In this document: piece after piece, positions 22,243 through 31,032 of the stretch
Position numbering within the stretch: position 1 is the first letter of the stretch
Layout: every line of letters begins with the position of its first letter
From: Bacteroidota bacterium
GTDB lineage: Bacteria > Bacteroidota > Bacteroidia > Chitinophagales > Chitinophagaceae
Assembly: GCA_023418315.1 (NCBI GenBank)
Contig: JAEZZY010000076.1
Location: forward strand, 1-33,479
Reading direction: 5' to 3'
DNA: 33,479 bases
Translations under genes and position numbers: made by a program
Notes under the pieces: model-generated
Seen by the model: the letters and a program-made list of their open reading frames with translations, nothing else
Databases searched by the model: none
What the model was told of the DNA's origin: nothing

Positions 22243-23691
22243 CTACCATCCGCCGCCTACCGACCGGTACAAAGCTATCTGCCCTTGTAGAATATTCTTT
22301 TTGGTTTCGATGAGATTAATTTCAGCTTCTATAGCCGTTTTCTGCGCGGTTATAACTTCCAGATAGGAGGCATAGCCGGCTTTGAACAGTTCGTTGGAAG
22401 TACTGACCGCTTCCATCAGCGTTTCGGTTTCTTCTTGGTTGAAGCGATAGGCTTTTTTAAACTGGTTGATATTATTGGAAAGGGTATGAATCTCCCGGAA
22501 TGCTTCTAAAACCGTTTTGTTATAGGCATATACGGCTTCCATGCGTTCTGCTTCCGCTCTTTTGATGTCGCCCTGCAATGCGCTTCTGTTGATCAGCGGG
22601 GCGGTAAGCCCTCCGATGATGCCGTAAGCCAGTGATGCGGGGTCAAACAAGAGTTTGCTGTTGAAAGAACTGAAGCCGGCAAACGGCATGAGGGTCAAAG
22701 CCGGTAGCAGAGCTGCCTTGGCTGCTTGTACGTCTGCACCGCTGGCTTTGAGCTTCCATTCTGCTTCCAGAATATCGGGACGGGTGGCTAGTACGGTTGC
22801 CGGAGGCGCAGGGATAAAATGGGTGGAGGTACCTATGCTCAAGATGTCGGCGTTCCGGGAGATGGGCTGTGGGAAGCGTCCCAGAAAATAATTGATCTCG
22901 TTTTCGATTTGTAGAATGTTGCGCTCGGTTTGTGTCAGCAGTGCTTTGGTGCGGAGCAGTTGCGCTTTCATTTGTTGCACACCCAGTTCGGTAGTGCGTC
23001 CGGCTTCTTTTTGCATTTGTGTAATATAGAGGGCGCTATCTTGCAACGCCATATTATCATCAAGCACATTTTTCACCGCATCTAAAGCCAGCAGTTCATA
23101 ATAGCGGGAAGCCACTTCGGCTACCAAGGTGGTGATGATCAGTTGGTGCCCTTGCTGAGAAGCCAGCAGATTCATGTACGCTGCTTTTTTCCGGTTTTTG
23201 AGTTTTCCCCATAGGTCAATTTCCCAACTGCTTCTTAATCCGATAAAATAATTAGGCACTATAGGCTGCGCTATTTTTTGATCCTCGCCGATATTGTCGG
23301 AAAGATTGGTGTCAAAATTACCCACGCCTTCCATCGTATAATCGCCATATTTTTGAGCGGATGCCGCAACGTCAACGCCTATGATGGGATACAAAGCGCC
23401 TTTGCGCACACGAAACTGCGCGGCTGCCATTTCTATGCGTTGCTTCGCGATAAATACATCGGGGTTTTGCAAGAGCGCCAGCGTGATAAGCCGGGTGAGG
23501 TTGCTGTCTGCAAAGATGCTTTTGTCAATGCGTTTTCCCGTGGAATCGTTGATGGCGAAATGGTCAGGAATCTTCAATGCTCCTTTCTGCTCCGTTAGTT
23601 GTCTGGAGCCGGTGCAGCCCGTAAGGAATATACCTGTTGCTATAGAAACGGTTATAAAAAGATGCGTAGATATGTGGGGAAAGCGGAACAT
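22243..23691 (-). CDS. RND efflux outer-membrane lipoprotein, NodT/OprM family
   Basis: A 482-residue TolC-like outer-membrane factor. The lipobox is LTGC with Cys26, after a signal stretch. Two OEP repeats are visible: LITLALLQNPDVFIAKQRIE ... AAQFRVRKGALYPIIGV, then ATRPDILEAEWKLKASGADVQAAKAALLPAL ... GGLTAPLINRSALQGDIKRAEAERMEAV. EVASRYYELLALD and ELFKAGYASYLEVITAQ are also family hallmarks. A trimer would form the outer-membrane channel and periplasmic tunnel of the pump. It is the last gene of the efflux operon, 20 bases after the RND gene. I see no clear terminator behind it. Confidence 0.93.
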   Translation of the reverse strand: MFRFPHISTHLFITVSIATGIFLTGCTGSRQLTEQKGALKIPDHFAINDSTGKRIDKSIFADSNLTRLITLALLQNPDVFIAKQRIEMAAAQFRVRKGALYPIIGVDVAASAQKYGDYTMEGVGNFDTNLSDNIGEDQKIAQPIVPNYFIGLRSSWEIDLWGKLKNRKKAAYMNLLASQQGHQLIITTLVAEVASRYYELLALDAVKNVLDDNMALQDSALYITQMQKEAGRTTELGVQQMKAQLLRTKALLTQTERNILQIENEINYFLGRFPQPISRNADILSIGTSTHFIPAPPATVLATRPDILEAEWKLKASGADVQAAKAALLPALTLMPFAGFSSFNSKLLFDPASLAYGIIGGLTAPLINRSALQGDIKRAEAERMEAVYAYNKTVLEAFREIHTLSNNINQFKKAYRFNQEETETLMEAVSTSNELFKAGYASYLEVITAQKTAIEAEINLIETKKNILQGQIALYRSVGGGW

Positions 23692-23711
23692 CTGTTTTTG
23701 CTTTAAGTATG

Positions 23712-26700
23712 TTAATTGTGGTTGATAATGGATTCTTCCGAAAATTGCAGCGATGGCGGTGCAGGTTCGGAAACCGGCAGGGAAGAGGATTTTTTTCTTT
23801 TGCCTATGCTTGCGAATAATACATACAACCCCGGCACGAGGATGATGCCAAATACGGTTCCTGTAAGCATCCCGCCGGCTGCGGCGGTTCCGATGCTTTT
23901 ATTGCCCATAGCACCCGCACCGCTGGCGATACAGAGCGGAATCAATCCGGCAATGAATGCAAAAGAGGTCATCAGGATGGGGCGAAGCCTGGACACGGCA
24001 CCTTCCACCGCTGATTGCAACACCGTAGCACCTTCTTTGCCGCGCTGAATGGCAAATTCTACAATGAGAATGGCATTCTTTCCTAATAAACCGATAAGCA
24101 TCACGAGGGCAACCTGCGCATAAATATTGTTTTCCAATCCGGCTATTTTTAAAAATAAAAATGAACCGAAAATGCCCGTAGGTAAGGATAAGATAACGGG
24201 GAGCGGCAGTAAAAAACTTTCGTACTGCGCCGCCAGCAGCAAATAAACAAAGACCAGACAGATTAGGAAGATGAACACCGCCTGATTGCCGGAAAGGATT
24301 TGCTCGCGCGTCATTCCCGACCATTCTATTCCATAGCCCCGCGGCAGGGTAGCCTGCGCAATCTTTTCCACTTCGCTGATGGCATCGCCACTGCTATATC
24401 CTTCTGCTGCATCACCGTTAATCATAGCGGATGTGTACATGTTATAGCGGGTCAGTTGCTCCGGCCCGTAAACCCGCTCCATCTTGATGAAACTGGAATA
24501 CGGTACCATTTCGCCCTTGTTACTTTTAACGTATAAATGCAGCACATCTTCAGGCTTGGCCCTGTATTGTGGCGCCGCTTGCAGCATCACTTTATACATT
24601 TGTCCGAAGCGGATAAAATTGGTGGTGTAATAGCTGCCTAGTAAAGTTTGCAATGTACTTAAGGCATTGTCAATCGTTACTCCGTTCTTAGCCGCCATTT
24701 CCTGATCCACGTGAATGAGGTATTGGGGGAAGTTAGGGTCGAAGCCGGTATAGATATTTGTTACCACGGGCGATTGTTCCAGTGCAGTGATAAAATCTTT
24801 TGTAACGGCTGCTGTTTTTTGCAAATCATCCGTACCGGTACGGTCTAATAATCGGAGTTCAAAACCGCTTGCATTCCCGAAGCCGGGTACGGTAGGCGGC
24901 GGGAAAAACTGAATGCTTGCATCGGCTATATTTTCGGTACGTTTTTCTAATTCTTTGATGGTTTCGGCAAGTGATTTTTTTCGTTCGTCCCAGGGTTTTA
25001 GGTTGATCATTCCCATGCCATAGGAAGCGCCTGCCACATCGCTCATCAGGCTAAAGCCTGCAAGTGTGGAGATGGACTCTACGCCCTCTACATCTTTGGT
25101 GGCGGCTTGGATACGGTTGAGTACTTTTTCCGTACGTTCCAGCGTAGCGCCCGGCGGTGTGGTTACATTCACATATACCATACCCTGATCTTCCGTTGGG
25201 ATAAAGCCGGAAGGCAGGATGGCTTGGAAGCCCCATGTAGCCAGAAAGAAGAGGATGAGTAAGACAAACGTAACCATTCTTCTGCCGGCTATTTGGGTAA
25301 TAAGCCGGGTGTATTTACCTGAAACTTTATCATAGCCTTTATTGAATTTGCCAAAGAACCGGTCCAAAAATCCTGTTTTCTTTTTTGCAGGGTCGGGGTG
25401 TTTGAGCATGAGGGCACAGAGCGCGGGCGTAAGCGTTACGGCATTCACTCCTGAAATAACAATTGCGATAGCCAACGTCAGCGAAAATTGCCTATAAAAC
25501 ACACCTACTGGCCCGGACATAAACGCTACAGGAACGAATACTGCCGACATCACCAGCGTGATGGCTATGAGGGCGCCGCTTATTTCCTTCATAGCTGCGA
25601 GGGTGGCTTGCAGCGGGGGCAAATGGTTTTCCGTCATCTTGGTATGAACGGCTTCTACCACCACGATGGCATTATCCACCACGATGCCTATGGCAAGCAC
25701 CAAAGCAAATAAGGTAAGCAGGTTGATGGAAAATCCAAGCATCTGCATAAAGAACAAAGTGCCGATTAAGGCCACAGGTACTGCCAATGCAGGGATAAGC
25801 GTGGAGCGGAAATCCTGAAGAAACAAAAATACGACGAGGAAAACCAGTAGAAAAGCTTCCACGAGCGTTACCAAAACTTCGGCTATGGAGGCGTCCAAAA
25901 AACGGGATACGTCGTAGCTGATGTTATAGGTCATGCCCGGTGGGAAGGAGGTTTCTTTCAATTCTGCCATCCGGGTTTTGATATTATCAATTACCTCGCT
26001 TGCATTGGAGCCGGGGCGTTGCTTGATCATGATGGAAGCGGAAGGTCTTCCATCCGTCATGGAGGTCATATCATAATCGAGAGAGCCGAATTCCACGTCG
26101 GCTATATCGCCAAGTTTTAATGCCGATCCATCGGCTTCTGCGCGGAGGACAATATTTTTATATTCTTCCGGCTGCACAAATTTTCCGCTATAGCGAAGCA
26201 CATATTGCAGGGGTTGTACGTCTTTTCCGGAGCTTTCTCCGGTCTTGCCCGGCGCGGCTTCCACGTTTTGGGCACGTATGGCTTCTATTACTTCTTCGGT
26301 AGAAATATTATAGGCGTGCAGTTTATGCGGTTTCAGCCATACGCGCATGGCATAGTCTCTCGCCCCCATGATCTCCACTAATCCCACGCCTTCGATGCGT
26401 TTCAATTCTTTCAGCACATTGATGTCGGTGAAGTTGTAAATGAACATTTCATCCGCCGTTGTATCCGTACTCATGATGTTCAGATACATGAGCATACTGT
26501 TCACTTCTTTTTCCGTAGTTACACCGGCTTTGATCACTTCTTCGGGCAATTCATCCAGTACGGTGGTAACCCGGTTCTGCACATTCACTGCGGCTATATC
26601 GGGGTCGGTTCCTACATTGAAATATACCTGTATGACGGCCATACCGTTGTTGCTCGTTACGGTGGACATATAGGTCATGCCCGGCACACCATTGATGGCA

Positions 26701-26900
26701 CGCTCCAAAGGCGTGGCAACGGCTTTGGTCAGTACTTCGGCATTAGCACCTGTATAGTTGGCGGTTACGATCACCGAAGGTGGAACGATGTCCGGAAACT
26801 GTGTTATAGGGAGATTGAATAAGGATAATACTCCCAGCAGGACAATAATAAGGGATATGACCAGTGAAAGGACCGGTCGTCTAATGAACGTATCAAACAT
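23712..26900 (-). CDS. RND multidrug efflux transporter, HAE1 family
   Basis: A 1062-residue inner-membrane proton-drug antiporter of AcrB/MexB type. It starts MFDTFIRRPVLSLVISLIIVLLG, and porter motifs include RPGSNASEVIDNIKTRM and VTTPPGATLERTEKVL. The proton-relay helices are TM4 (LVLAIGIVVDNAIVVVEAV) and TM10 (IGLLGKNAILIVEF). D409 and K941 match the AcrB D407/K940 positions, but the second Asp of AcrB (D408) is Asn410 here. Twelve membrane segments and two large periplasmic loops fit the length. It lies 31 bases after the membrane fusion protein gene and 20 before the outer-membrane factor. Likely exports hydrophobic drugs or dyes; substrate not readable. Confidence 0.95.
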   Translation of the reverse strand: MFDTFIRRPVLSLVISLIIVLLGVLSLFNLPITQFPDIVPPSVIVTANYTGANAEVLTKAVATPLERAINGVPGMTYMSTVTSNNGMAVIQVYFNVGTDPDIAAVNVQNRVTTVLDELPEEVIKAGVTTEKEVNSMLMYLNIMSTDTTADEMFIYNFTDINVLKELKRIEGVGLVEIMGARDYAMRVWLKPHKLHAYNISTEEVIEAIRAQNVEAAPGKTGESSGKDVQPLQYVLRYSGKFVQPEEYKNIVLRAEADGSALKLGDIADVEFGSLDYDMTSMTDGRPSASIMIKQRPGSNASEVIDNIKTRMAELKETSFPPGMTYNISYDVSRFLDASIAEVLVTLVEAFLLVFLVVFLFLQDFRSTLIPALAVPVALIGTLFFMQMLGFSINLLTLFALVLAIGIVVDNAIVVVEAVHTKMTENHLPPLQATLAAMKEISGALIAITLVMSAVFVPVAFMSGPVGVFYRQFSLTLAIAIVISGVNAVTLTPALCALMLKHPDPAKKKTGFLDRFFGKFNKGYDKVSGKYTRLITQIAGRRMVTFVLLILFFLATWGFQAILPSGFIPTEDQGMVYVNVTTPPGATLERTEKVLNRIQAATKDVEGVESISTLAGFSLMSDVAGASYGMGMINLKPWDERKKSLAETIKELEKRTENIADASIQFFPPPTVPGFGNASGFELRLLDRTGTDDLQKTAAVTKDFITALEQSPVVTNIYTGFDPNFPQYLIHVDQEMAAKNGVTIDNALSTLQTLLGSYYTTNFIRFGQMYKVMLQAAPQYRAKPEDVLHLYVKSNKGEMVPYSSFIKMERVYGPEQLTRYNMYTSAMINGDAAEGYSSGDAISEVEKIAQATLPRGYGIEWSGMTREQILSGNQAVFIFLICLVFVYLLLAAQYESFLLPLPVILSLPTGIFGSFLFLKIAGLENNIYAQVALVMLIGLLGKNAILIVEFAIQRGKEGATVLQSAVEGAVSRLRPILMTSFAFIAGLIPLCIASGAGAMGNKSIGTAAAGGMLTGTVFGIILVPGLYVLFASIGKRKKSSSLPVSEPAPPSLQFSEESIINHN

Positions 26901-26931
26901 GCTGAATGAAGTTTAGTACTTCCTGAAATAG

Positions 26932-28059
26932 TTAGAAAATATTCTTTTGGATTAAGCTGTCGAGGCTCACCATTGCTGGGGCCACTTGCATTCCGTCTTT
27001 GATGTTTTGTATGCCTTCGTAAACGATGGTTTCGCCTTTCTGCAATCCGGATGCTACTATATAGAAATCATCCATTCTTGCTTTCGGAACAAAATTGCGC
27101 ATGGTTACTTTGTTGGATTCATCCACTACAAACACATAGTTTTTGTCTTGTACTTCGAAAACGGCTTTCTGCGGAAGTACCAACGCACTCTCTATTTCGT
27201 TTGTCAGTTTTATTTTTCCGGTAGCGCCATGTTTTAATAGAAATTCCGGATTGGGAAACCGTGCACGAAAAGCGATAGAGCCTGTATTCTCCTGAAACTC
27301 GCTCGCTACGGTTTCTATTTCTCCTGAAAATTCATATTGCTTACCATCGGAAAGTACCAGGCGCACTATTTTATCGGAAGGATCTTCTTGCGGTTTGCTG
27401 CGCAGATAATCCAGATATTCGTTTTCTGAAATATTGAAATAGGCGAATACGGAGCTGATGTCCGATACGCTTGTTAGCAGCGTGCCTTCTTCCAGCAGGC
27501 TTCCTGCTTTCAGCGGAATGCGGTCTATGATGCCATCGTAAGGAGCATATATTTTAGTATAAGTGAGCTTGGCTTGGGCATGGTCCAAAGCTGCTTTTGC
27601 TTCTTCTATTCTTGCATGTTGCGCGGCATATTTCGCTTGGGCTACTTCCATTTCGGTAGCAGAAAGTATTTTTTTCTGAACGAGCAATTTTACCCGCTCG
27701 AGTTCCAGCTCTACGGTTTTGGCATCGGCGATGATGCTGTTGAGGCTTGCTTTGGCACGGCTTACTTCCGCCCTATATTCCCCATCGCTGATGGTAAATA
27801 GCAGCTGTCCTTTCTTGACGAATTTGCCCTCATCTATATGTATTTTTTCCAGAAAACCGGATACCCGGCTTCTTAGCTCTACATTTTGAATAGCCTGTAT
27901 ATCCGCTACATACATGCGGTCTAACGAAATATCCTTTTCCATAACAGTGGTTACGGGGATTTTTTTATTTTCCTCATCGGAAGAGGGGAGGGGTTCCGTA
28001 TTACAAGATACGAGAAGCAATCCAACAAGTGGAATGCAAACAAACAGTCCTTTACGCAT
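26932..28059 (-). CDS. RND efflux periplasmic adaptor (membrane fusion protein), lipoprotein
   Basis: A 375-residue HlyD/AcrA-type adaptor. The signal stretch ends in lipobox LVSC with Cys19. Then come the barrel-sandwich half LRSRVSGFLEKIHIDEGKFVKKGQLLFTI, an alpha-hairpin coiled coil (SRAKASLNSIIADAKTVELELERVKLLVQKKI ... AALDHAQAKL), the second half TKIYAPYDGIIDRIPLKAGSLLEEGTLLTSVSDIS, and a beta-barrel/membrane-proximal region ending QKGETIVYEGIQNIKDGMQV. It bridges the RND pump and outer-membrane factor encoded just downstream. The gene order adaptor-pump-channel is the standard Bacteroidota one. Confidence 0.93.
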   Translation of the reverse strand: MRKGLFVCIPLVGLLLVSCNTEPLPSSDEENKKIPVTTVMEKDISLDRMYVADIQAIQNVELRSRVSGFLEKIHIDEGKFVKKGQLLFTISDGEYRAEVSRAKASLNSIIADAKTVELELERVKLLVQKKILSATEMEVAQAKYAAQHARIEEAKAALDHAQAKLTYTKIYAPYDGIIDRIPLKAGSLLEEGTLLTSVSDISSVFAYFNISENEYLDYLRSKPQEDPSDKIVRLVLSDGKQYEFSGEIETVASEFQENTGSIAFRARFPNPEFLLKHGATGKIKLTNEIESALVLPQKAVFEVQDKNYVFVVDESNKVTMRNFVPKARMDDFYIVASGLQKGETIVYEGIQNIKDGMQVAPAMVSLDSLIQKNIF

Positions 28060-28149
28060 GGCGTTGCGTTTTTAAAATTTATAAATAATAGTTCGTAATA
28101 ATAGCCGGTTGCAAGAACCAACCGAAAAAGACGGCAAGAAGCGCCTCAA

Positions 28150-28533
28150 TCAAAACAGGGTATATCTGAAAAGAAACAGATAATAAGCCGGCTTGGTAAT
28201 ACCCGCCCAATTGGAAAATATAGGGGTATGCGCATCGTCAGGGGTGTACGTTTGCACCGCGTTTGCAACCCAGTTCGTAGTGTGTTTTTTAAGCAGGGAT
28301 TTTACCTTGCTCTTCGAATGGGTAAGTACACGGGTATGTAAATCTGCCGTACGTCCGGTGCATTCGGATACTAAGCCTGAATGATCTGAAGAAAGGATGG
28401 GATGGTGCGAAGACCCGGCAAAAAAATGATTTGCAGAGCCGGCACCGGCATTCGGAAGCGTAAGCGAAGCCATCCATACTAAGAGGAGTATAAACCCTGC
28501 AAGAACAGCCTTAGTACTGATTTTTGAAAACAT
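28150..28533 (-). CDS. Unrecognised exported or membrane protein upstream of the efflux genes
   Basis: A 127-residue ORF on the same strand, ending 90 bases before the adaptor gene. It starts MFSKISTKAVLAGFILLLVWMASLTLPNAGAGS, a good signal peptide or single membrane anchor. The remainder is His/Ser/Thr-rich (NHFFAGSSHHPILSSDHSG), has one Cys (VSECTG) and ends in aromatic residues (YYLFLFRYTLF). No family is recognised. A real signal-like N-terminus and an operon position favour a gene; it might encode an accessory or sensing peptide of the pump. The alternative is a chance ORF. Confidence 0.5.
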   Translation of the reverse strand: MFSKISTKAVLAGFILLLVWMASLTLPNAGAGSANHFFAGSSHHPILSSDHSGLVSECTGRTADLHTRVLTHSKSKVKSLLKKHTTNWVANAVQTYTPDDAHTPIFSNWAGITKPAYYLFLFRYTLF

Positions 28534-28661
28534 ACGCCGAAATTCTTGGCGAAGCTATAGCAAAATACTCTTTCAAAATGTTAATTAGTGCGGTTTTGAC
28601 TTGCCGCTGCGCTCTTGTTTTTCTTATCTATTACCTTTTTTTAAAACCTCGACAAGTGCAA

Positions 28662-28669
28662 TACCTTTG
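28662..28669 (+). promoter_or_regulatory. -7 promoter box for the DUF1275 gene
   Basis: TACCTTTG matches TAnnTTTG exactly. It ends only 11 bases before the ATG at 28681, so the transcript would be nearly leaderless. Confidence 0.5.
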
Positions 28670-28680
28670 CAGCAGAAAAA

Positions 28681-29424
28681 ATGTTCAGGCACAAAGGGAA
28701 AAGCAGGAAATTCAGACAAAACATAGGCATTGCCAGTTTATTGTCGTTTGTAGCCGGCGTAGTAAATGTAGTGGGCGTTTTAGCCGTGCAGCGACTCACC
28801 AGCAATGTTACAGGGCATTTTGCCTTTATGGTAGAAGAAGCCGCTAAGATGCAAATGCAACAAGCGGTGTTCTATGCCATCTATGTTTTTTTCTTTTTTA
28901 TAGGCGCGTGTTTTTCCCGTGTTTTGATAGAGTTGATTAGTATGCGGAGCGAACAGTACGCTTTTATCGTTCCCGTGCTGATAGAAATGCTGATCCTTAC
29001 CACCGTCGTGTTTTTAGACCTTAGATTTATTCAAAACCACCCCAATGAAATAGCCTGCACGTTGTTATTTGCAATGGGGCTGCAAAACGCTTTGGTAACC
29101 ACTATTTCCAACTCCGTGGTGCGCACCACGCATCTTACGGGCTTATTTACCGACATGGGGATAGAAGTGGCGCAATTGCTTTTTTACCGTTCGGCTACGC
29201 AACAGAAAAAACTTACCACCTCCATAAAACTAAGATTGGCGATTATTGCCGCATTTTTTGTGGGTGGCGTAGCGGCCGGCTTTCTGTTTGCTTATTTCCA
29301 GACCCGCACCTTGCTTCTAGCATCTGCTACCTTGCTTATAGGGTTGGTGTCTGATTATGTGCGTATAAAATTCAGACAGCGAAAAATCCGGCAACAAAAA
29401 CTTGAAGGAAAAAAAACAACCTGA
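28681..29424 (+). CDS. DUF1275 (YoaK) family membrane protein
   Basis: A 247-residue polytopic membrane protein. Family features include SFVAGVVNVVGVLAVQRLTSNVTGHFAFM near the N-terminus, a central LLFAMGLQNALVTTISNSVVRTTHLTGLFTDMGIEVAQL and the C-terminal helix pair AIIAAFFVGGVAAGFLFAYF, LLLASATLLIGLVSDYV. Six membrane segments are expected. The function of DUF1275/YoaK proteins is not well established. It is a single gene, divergent from the efflux operon and convergent with proS. Its stop codon lies inside a hairpin that serves mainly as the proS terminator. Confidence 0.9.
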   Translation: MFRHKGKSRKFRQNIGIASLLSFVAGVVNVVGVLAVQRLTSNVTGHFAFMVEEAAKMQMQQAVFYAIYVFFFFIGACFSRVLIELISMRSEQYAFIVPVLIEMLILTTVVFLDLRFIQNHPNEIACTLLFAMGLQNALVTTISNSVVRTTHLTGLFTDMGIEVAQLLFYRSATQQKKLTTSIKLRLAIIAAFFVGGVAAGFLFAYFQTRTLLLASATLLIGLVSDYVRIKFRQRKIRQQKLEGKKTT

Positions 29425-29445
29425 GAGGGTGTAGTTCTCAGGTTG
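29409..29445 (-). terminator. Intrinsic terminator of proS, overlapping the end of the DUF1275 gene
   Basis: CAACCTGAGA (29417-29426) and TCTCAGGTTG (29436-29445) form a perfect 10-bp stem. On the minus strand it is followed by a run of T (29416-29409), 21 bases past the proS stop. On the plus strand no T-run follows, so it acts for proS. It includes the last codon and stop of the DUF1275 gene. Confidence 0.85.
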
Positions 29446-29466
29446 TGGTAAAGGAAGCTATCATTT

Positions 29467-30942
29467 TTAATAAGCCTGTGCAAAAAGCACTCGCTGCGCA
29501 GAGGGCTTGCCGGTAAGTATGCAGGTTCCTTCTTCTTTTTTATTGTTTAACGGAATGCAACGAATGGTAGCCTTGGTCAGTTCTTTGATTTTTTCTTCGG
29601 TTTCTGCAGTGCCGTCCCAGTGTGCGGAGAGGAAGCCGCCTTTGGTTTTCAGCGTAGTTTCAAATTCCTCCCAGCTATTCACTTCGGTAAAATGTTCGTT
29701 CCGGAAGTTCAGTGCTTTGTTGTACATATTCTGCTGAATATCGTCCAGCAGTTTTATCAACGCTTCGCTCAATCCGTCTAAAGAATAACTTGTTTTTTCT
29801 TTGGTGTCGCGACGTGCCACTTCGGCTACGTTATTCTCTAAATCCCTTGCTCCTATAGCCACGCGTACGGGTACGCCTTTCAATTCGTATTCTGCAAATT
29901 TCCAACCGGGGCGGGCAGTATCGTCATCATCATATTTTACCCGAATGCCCTGGGCTTGCAGCGCTTTCATCAGTTCTTTGGCTTTAGCATCAATACGTTC
30001 TTTAACGGCGGCATCTTTATTATATATAGGAACAACGACCACGTGCAGCGGAGCGATTTTAGGCGGCAACACCAAGCCCGAATCATCGCTGTGCGCCATC
30101 ACCAGCCCGCCTATAAGTCTTGTAGAAACACCCCATGAAGTAGCCCATACATATTCCATCTTGTTTCCCTTGTCGGAAAATTTTACGTCGAATGCTTTGG
30201 CAAAATTTTGTCCGAGGAAGTGCGAAGTGCCGGCTTGCAGGGCTTTGCCATCCTGCATCATGGCTTCTATGCAATAGGTTTCTTCCGCACCGGCAAAACG
30301 CTCGTTGGCTGTTTTTACTCCTTTGATTACAGGCAGGGCCATATATTCTTCACAGAAACTTGCATATACATCCAGCATTTTTTCAGTTTCTTCAATGGCT
30401 TCTTCTTTGGTGGCGTGTGCGGTATGTCCTTCTTGCCAGAGAAACTCTGCCGTGCGCAAAAACAGGCGGGTACGCATTTCCCAGCGCACTACATTCGCCC
30501 ATTGATTGATGAGCAACGGAAGATCCCGGTAGGATTGAATCCAGTTTTTATAGGTATTCCAGATGATGGTTTCGGAAGTGGGGCGTACGATCAGTTCTTC
30601 TTCCAGCCTGGCTTCGGGGTCCACGATTACGCCTTTCCCGTCCGGGTCGTTTTTTAAACGGTAATGGGTTACCACGGCACATTCTTTAGCAAAACCTTCT
30701 ACGTGCGCGGCTTCCTTACTCAGGAAACTTTTTGGAATAAAAATCGGGAAGTAAGCGTTCTGATGTCCGGTGGCTTTAAAGCGCTTGTCCAGCTCGTCGC
30801 GCATGTTTTCCCAAAGGGCAAAACCATAAGGTTTGATGACCATGCAGCCCCGCACGGCAGAATTTTCGGCAAGCCCTCCTTTGAGAACGAGGTCGTTATA
30901 CCACTGTGCGTAGTCGGTTTCTTTTGATGTTAAAATGCTCAT
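29467..30942 (-). CDS. proS: Prolyl-tRNA synthetase, archaeal/eukaryal-type
   Basis: A 491-residue class II synthetase that charges tRNA-Pro. It has the short form without the bacterial INS editing insertion, usual for Bacteroidota, Thermus and mycoplasmas. Visible are GCMVIKPYGFALWENM, the proline-site RPTSETIIWNTYKNWIQSYRDLP, motif 2 NVVRWEMRTRLFLRTAEFLWQEGHTAH, motif 3 GLVMAHSDDSGLVLPPKIAP, then the anticodon-binding domain (HVVVVPIYNKD) and the C-terminal zinc-like domain ending GKPSAQRVLFAQAY. The frame opens 22 codons upstream at 31008, but ATG at 30942 (MSILTSKETDYAQWYNDLV) matches the family, and the -7 box at 30995-30988 sits between them. Confidence 0.95.
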   Translation of the reverse strand: MSILTSKETDYAQWYNDLVLKGGLAENSAVRGCMVIKPYGFALWENMRDELDKRFKATGHQNAYFPIFIPKSFLSKEAAHVEGFAKECAVVTHYRLKNDPDGKGVIVDPEARLEEELIVRPTSETIIWNTYKNWIQSYRDLPLLINQWANVVRWEMRTRLFLRTAEFLWQEGHTAHATKEEAIEETEKMLDVYASFCEEYMALPVIKGVKTANERFAGAEETYCIEAMMQDGKALQAGTSHFLGQNFAKAFDVKFSDKGNKMEYVWATSWGVSTRLIGGLVMAHSDDSGLVLPPKIAPLHVVVVPIYNKDAAVKERIDAKAKELMKALQAQGIRVKYDDDDTARPGWKFAEYELKGVPVRVAIGARDLENNVAEVARRDTKEKTSYSLDGLSEALIKLLDDIQQNMYNKALNFRNEHFTEVNSWEEFETTLKTKGGFLSAHWDGTAETEEKIKELTKATIRCIPLNNKKEEGTCILTGKPSAQRVLFAQAY

Positions 30943-30987
30943 AATTTTGGCATAGTTTTCGATGCTCTGATAATTGGCAGAATGCCG

Positions 30988-30995
30988 CAAATGTA
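30988..30995 (-). promoter_or_regulatory. -7 promoter box for proS
   Basis: TACATTTG on the minus strand is an exact TAnnTTTG match about 45 bases upstream of ATG 30942. It lies inside the possible N-terminal extension of proS and so rules that extension out for transcripts from here. Confidence 0.55.
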
Positions 30996-31032
30996 GTAAT
31001 TTCAACAAGTTTTAAACAACTAAAAACGGACG

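Noticed and set aside
28524..28847. 107-codon plus-strand frame overlapping the DUF1275 start
   Set aside because: It overlaps a well-supported gene that has an exact -7 box, in a different frame, and is Cys/Arg-rich without motif.
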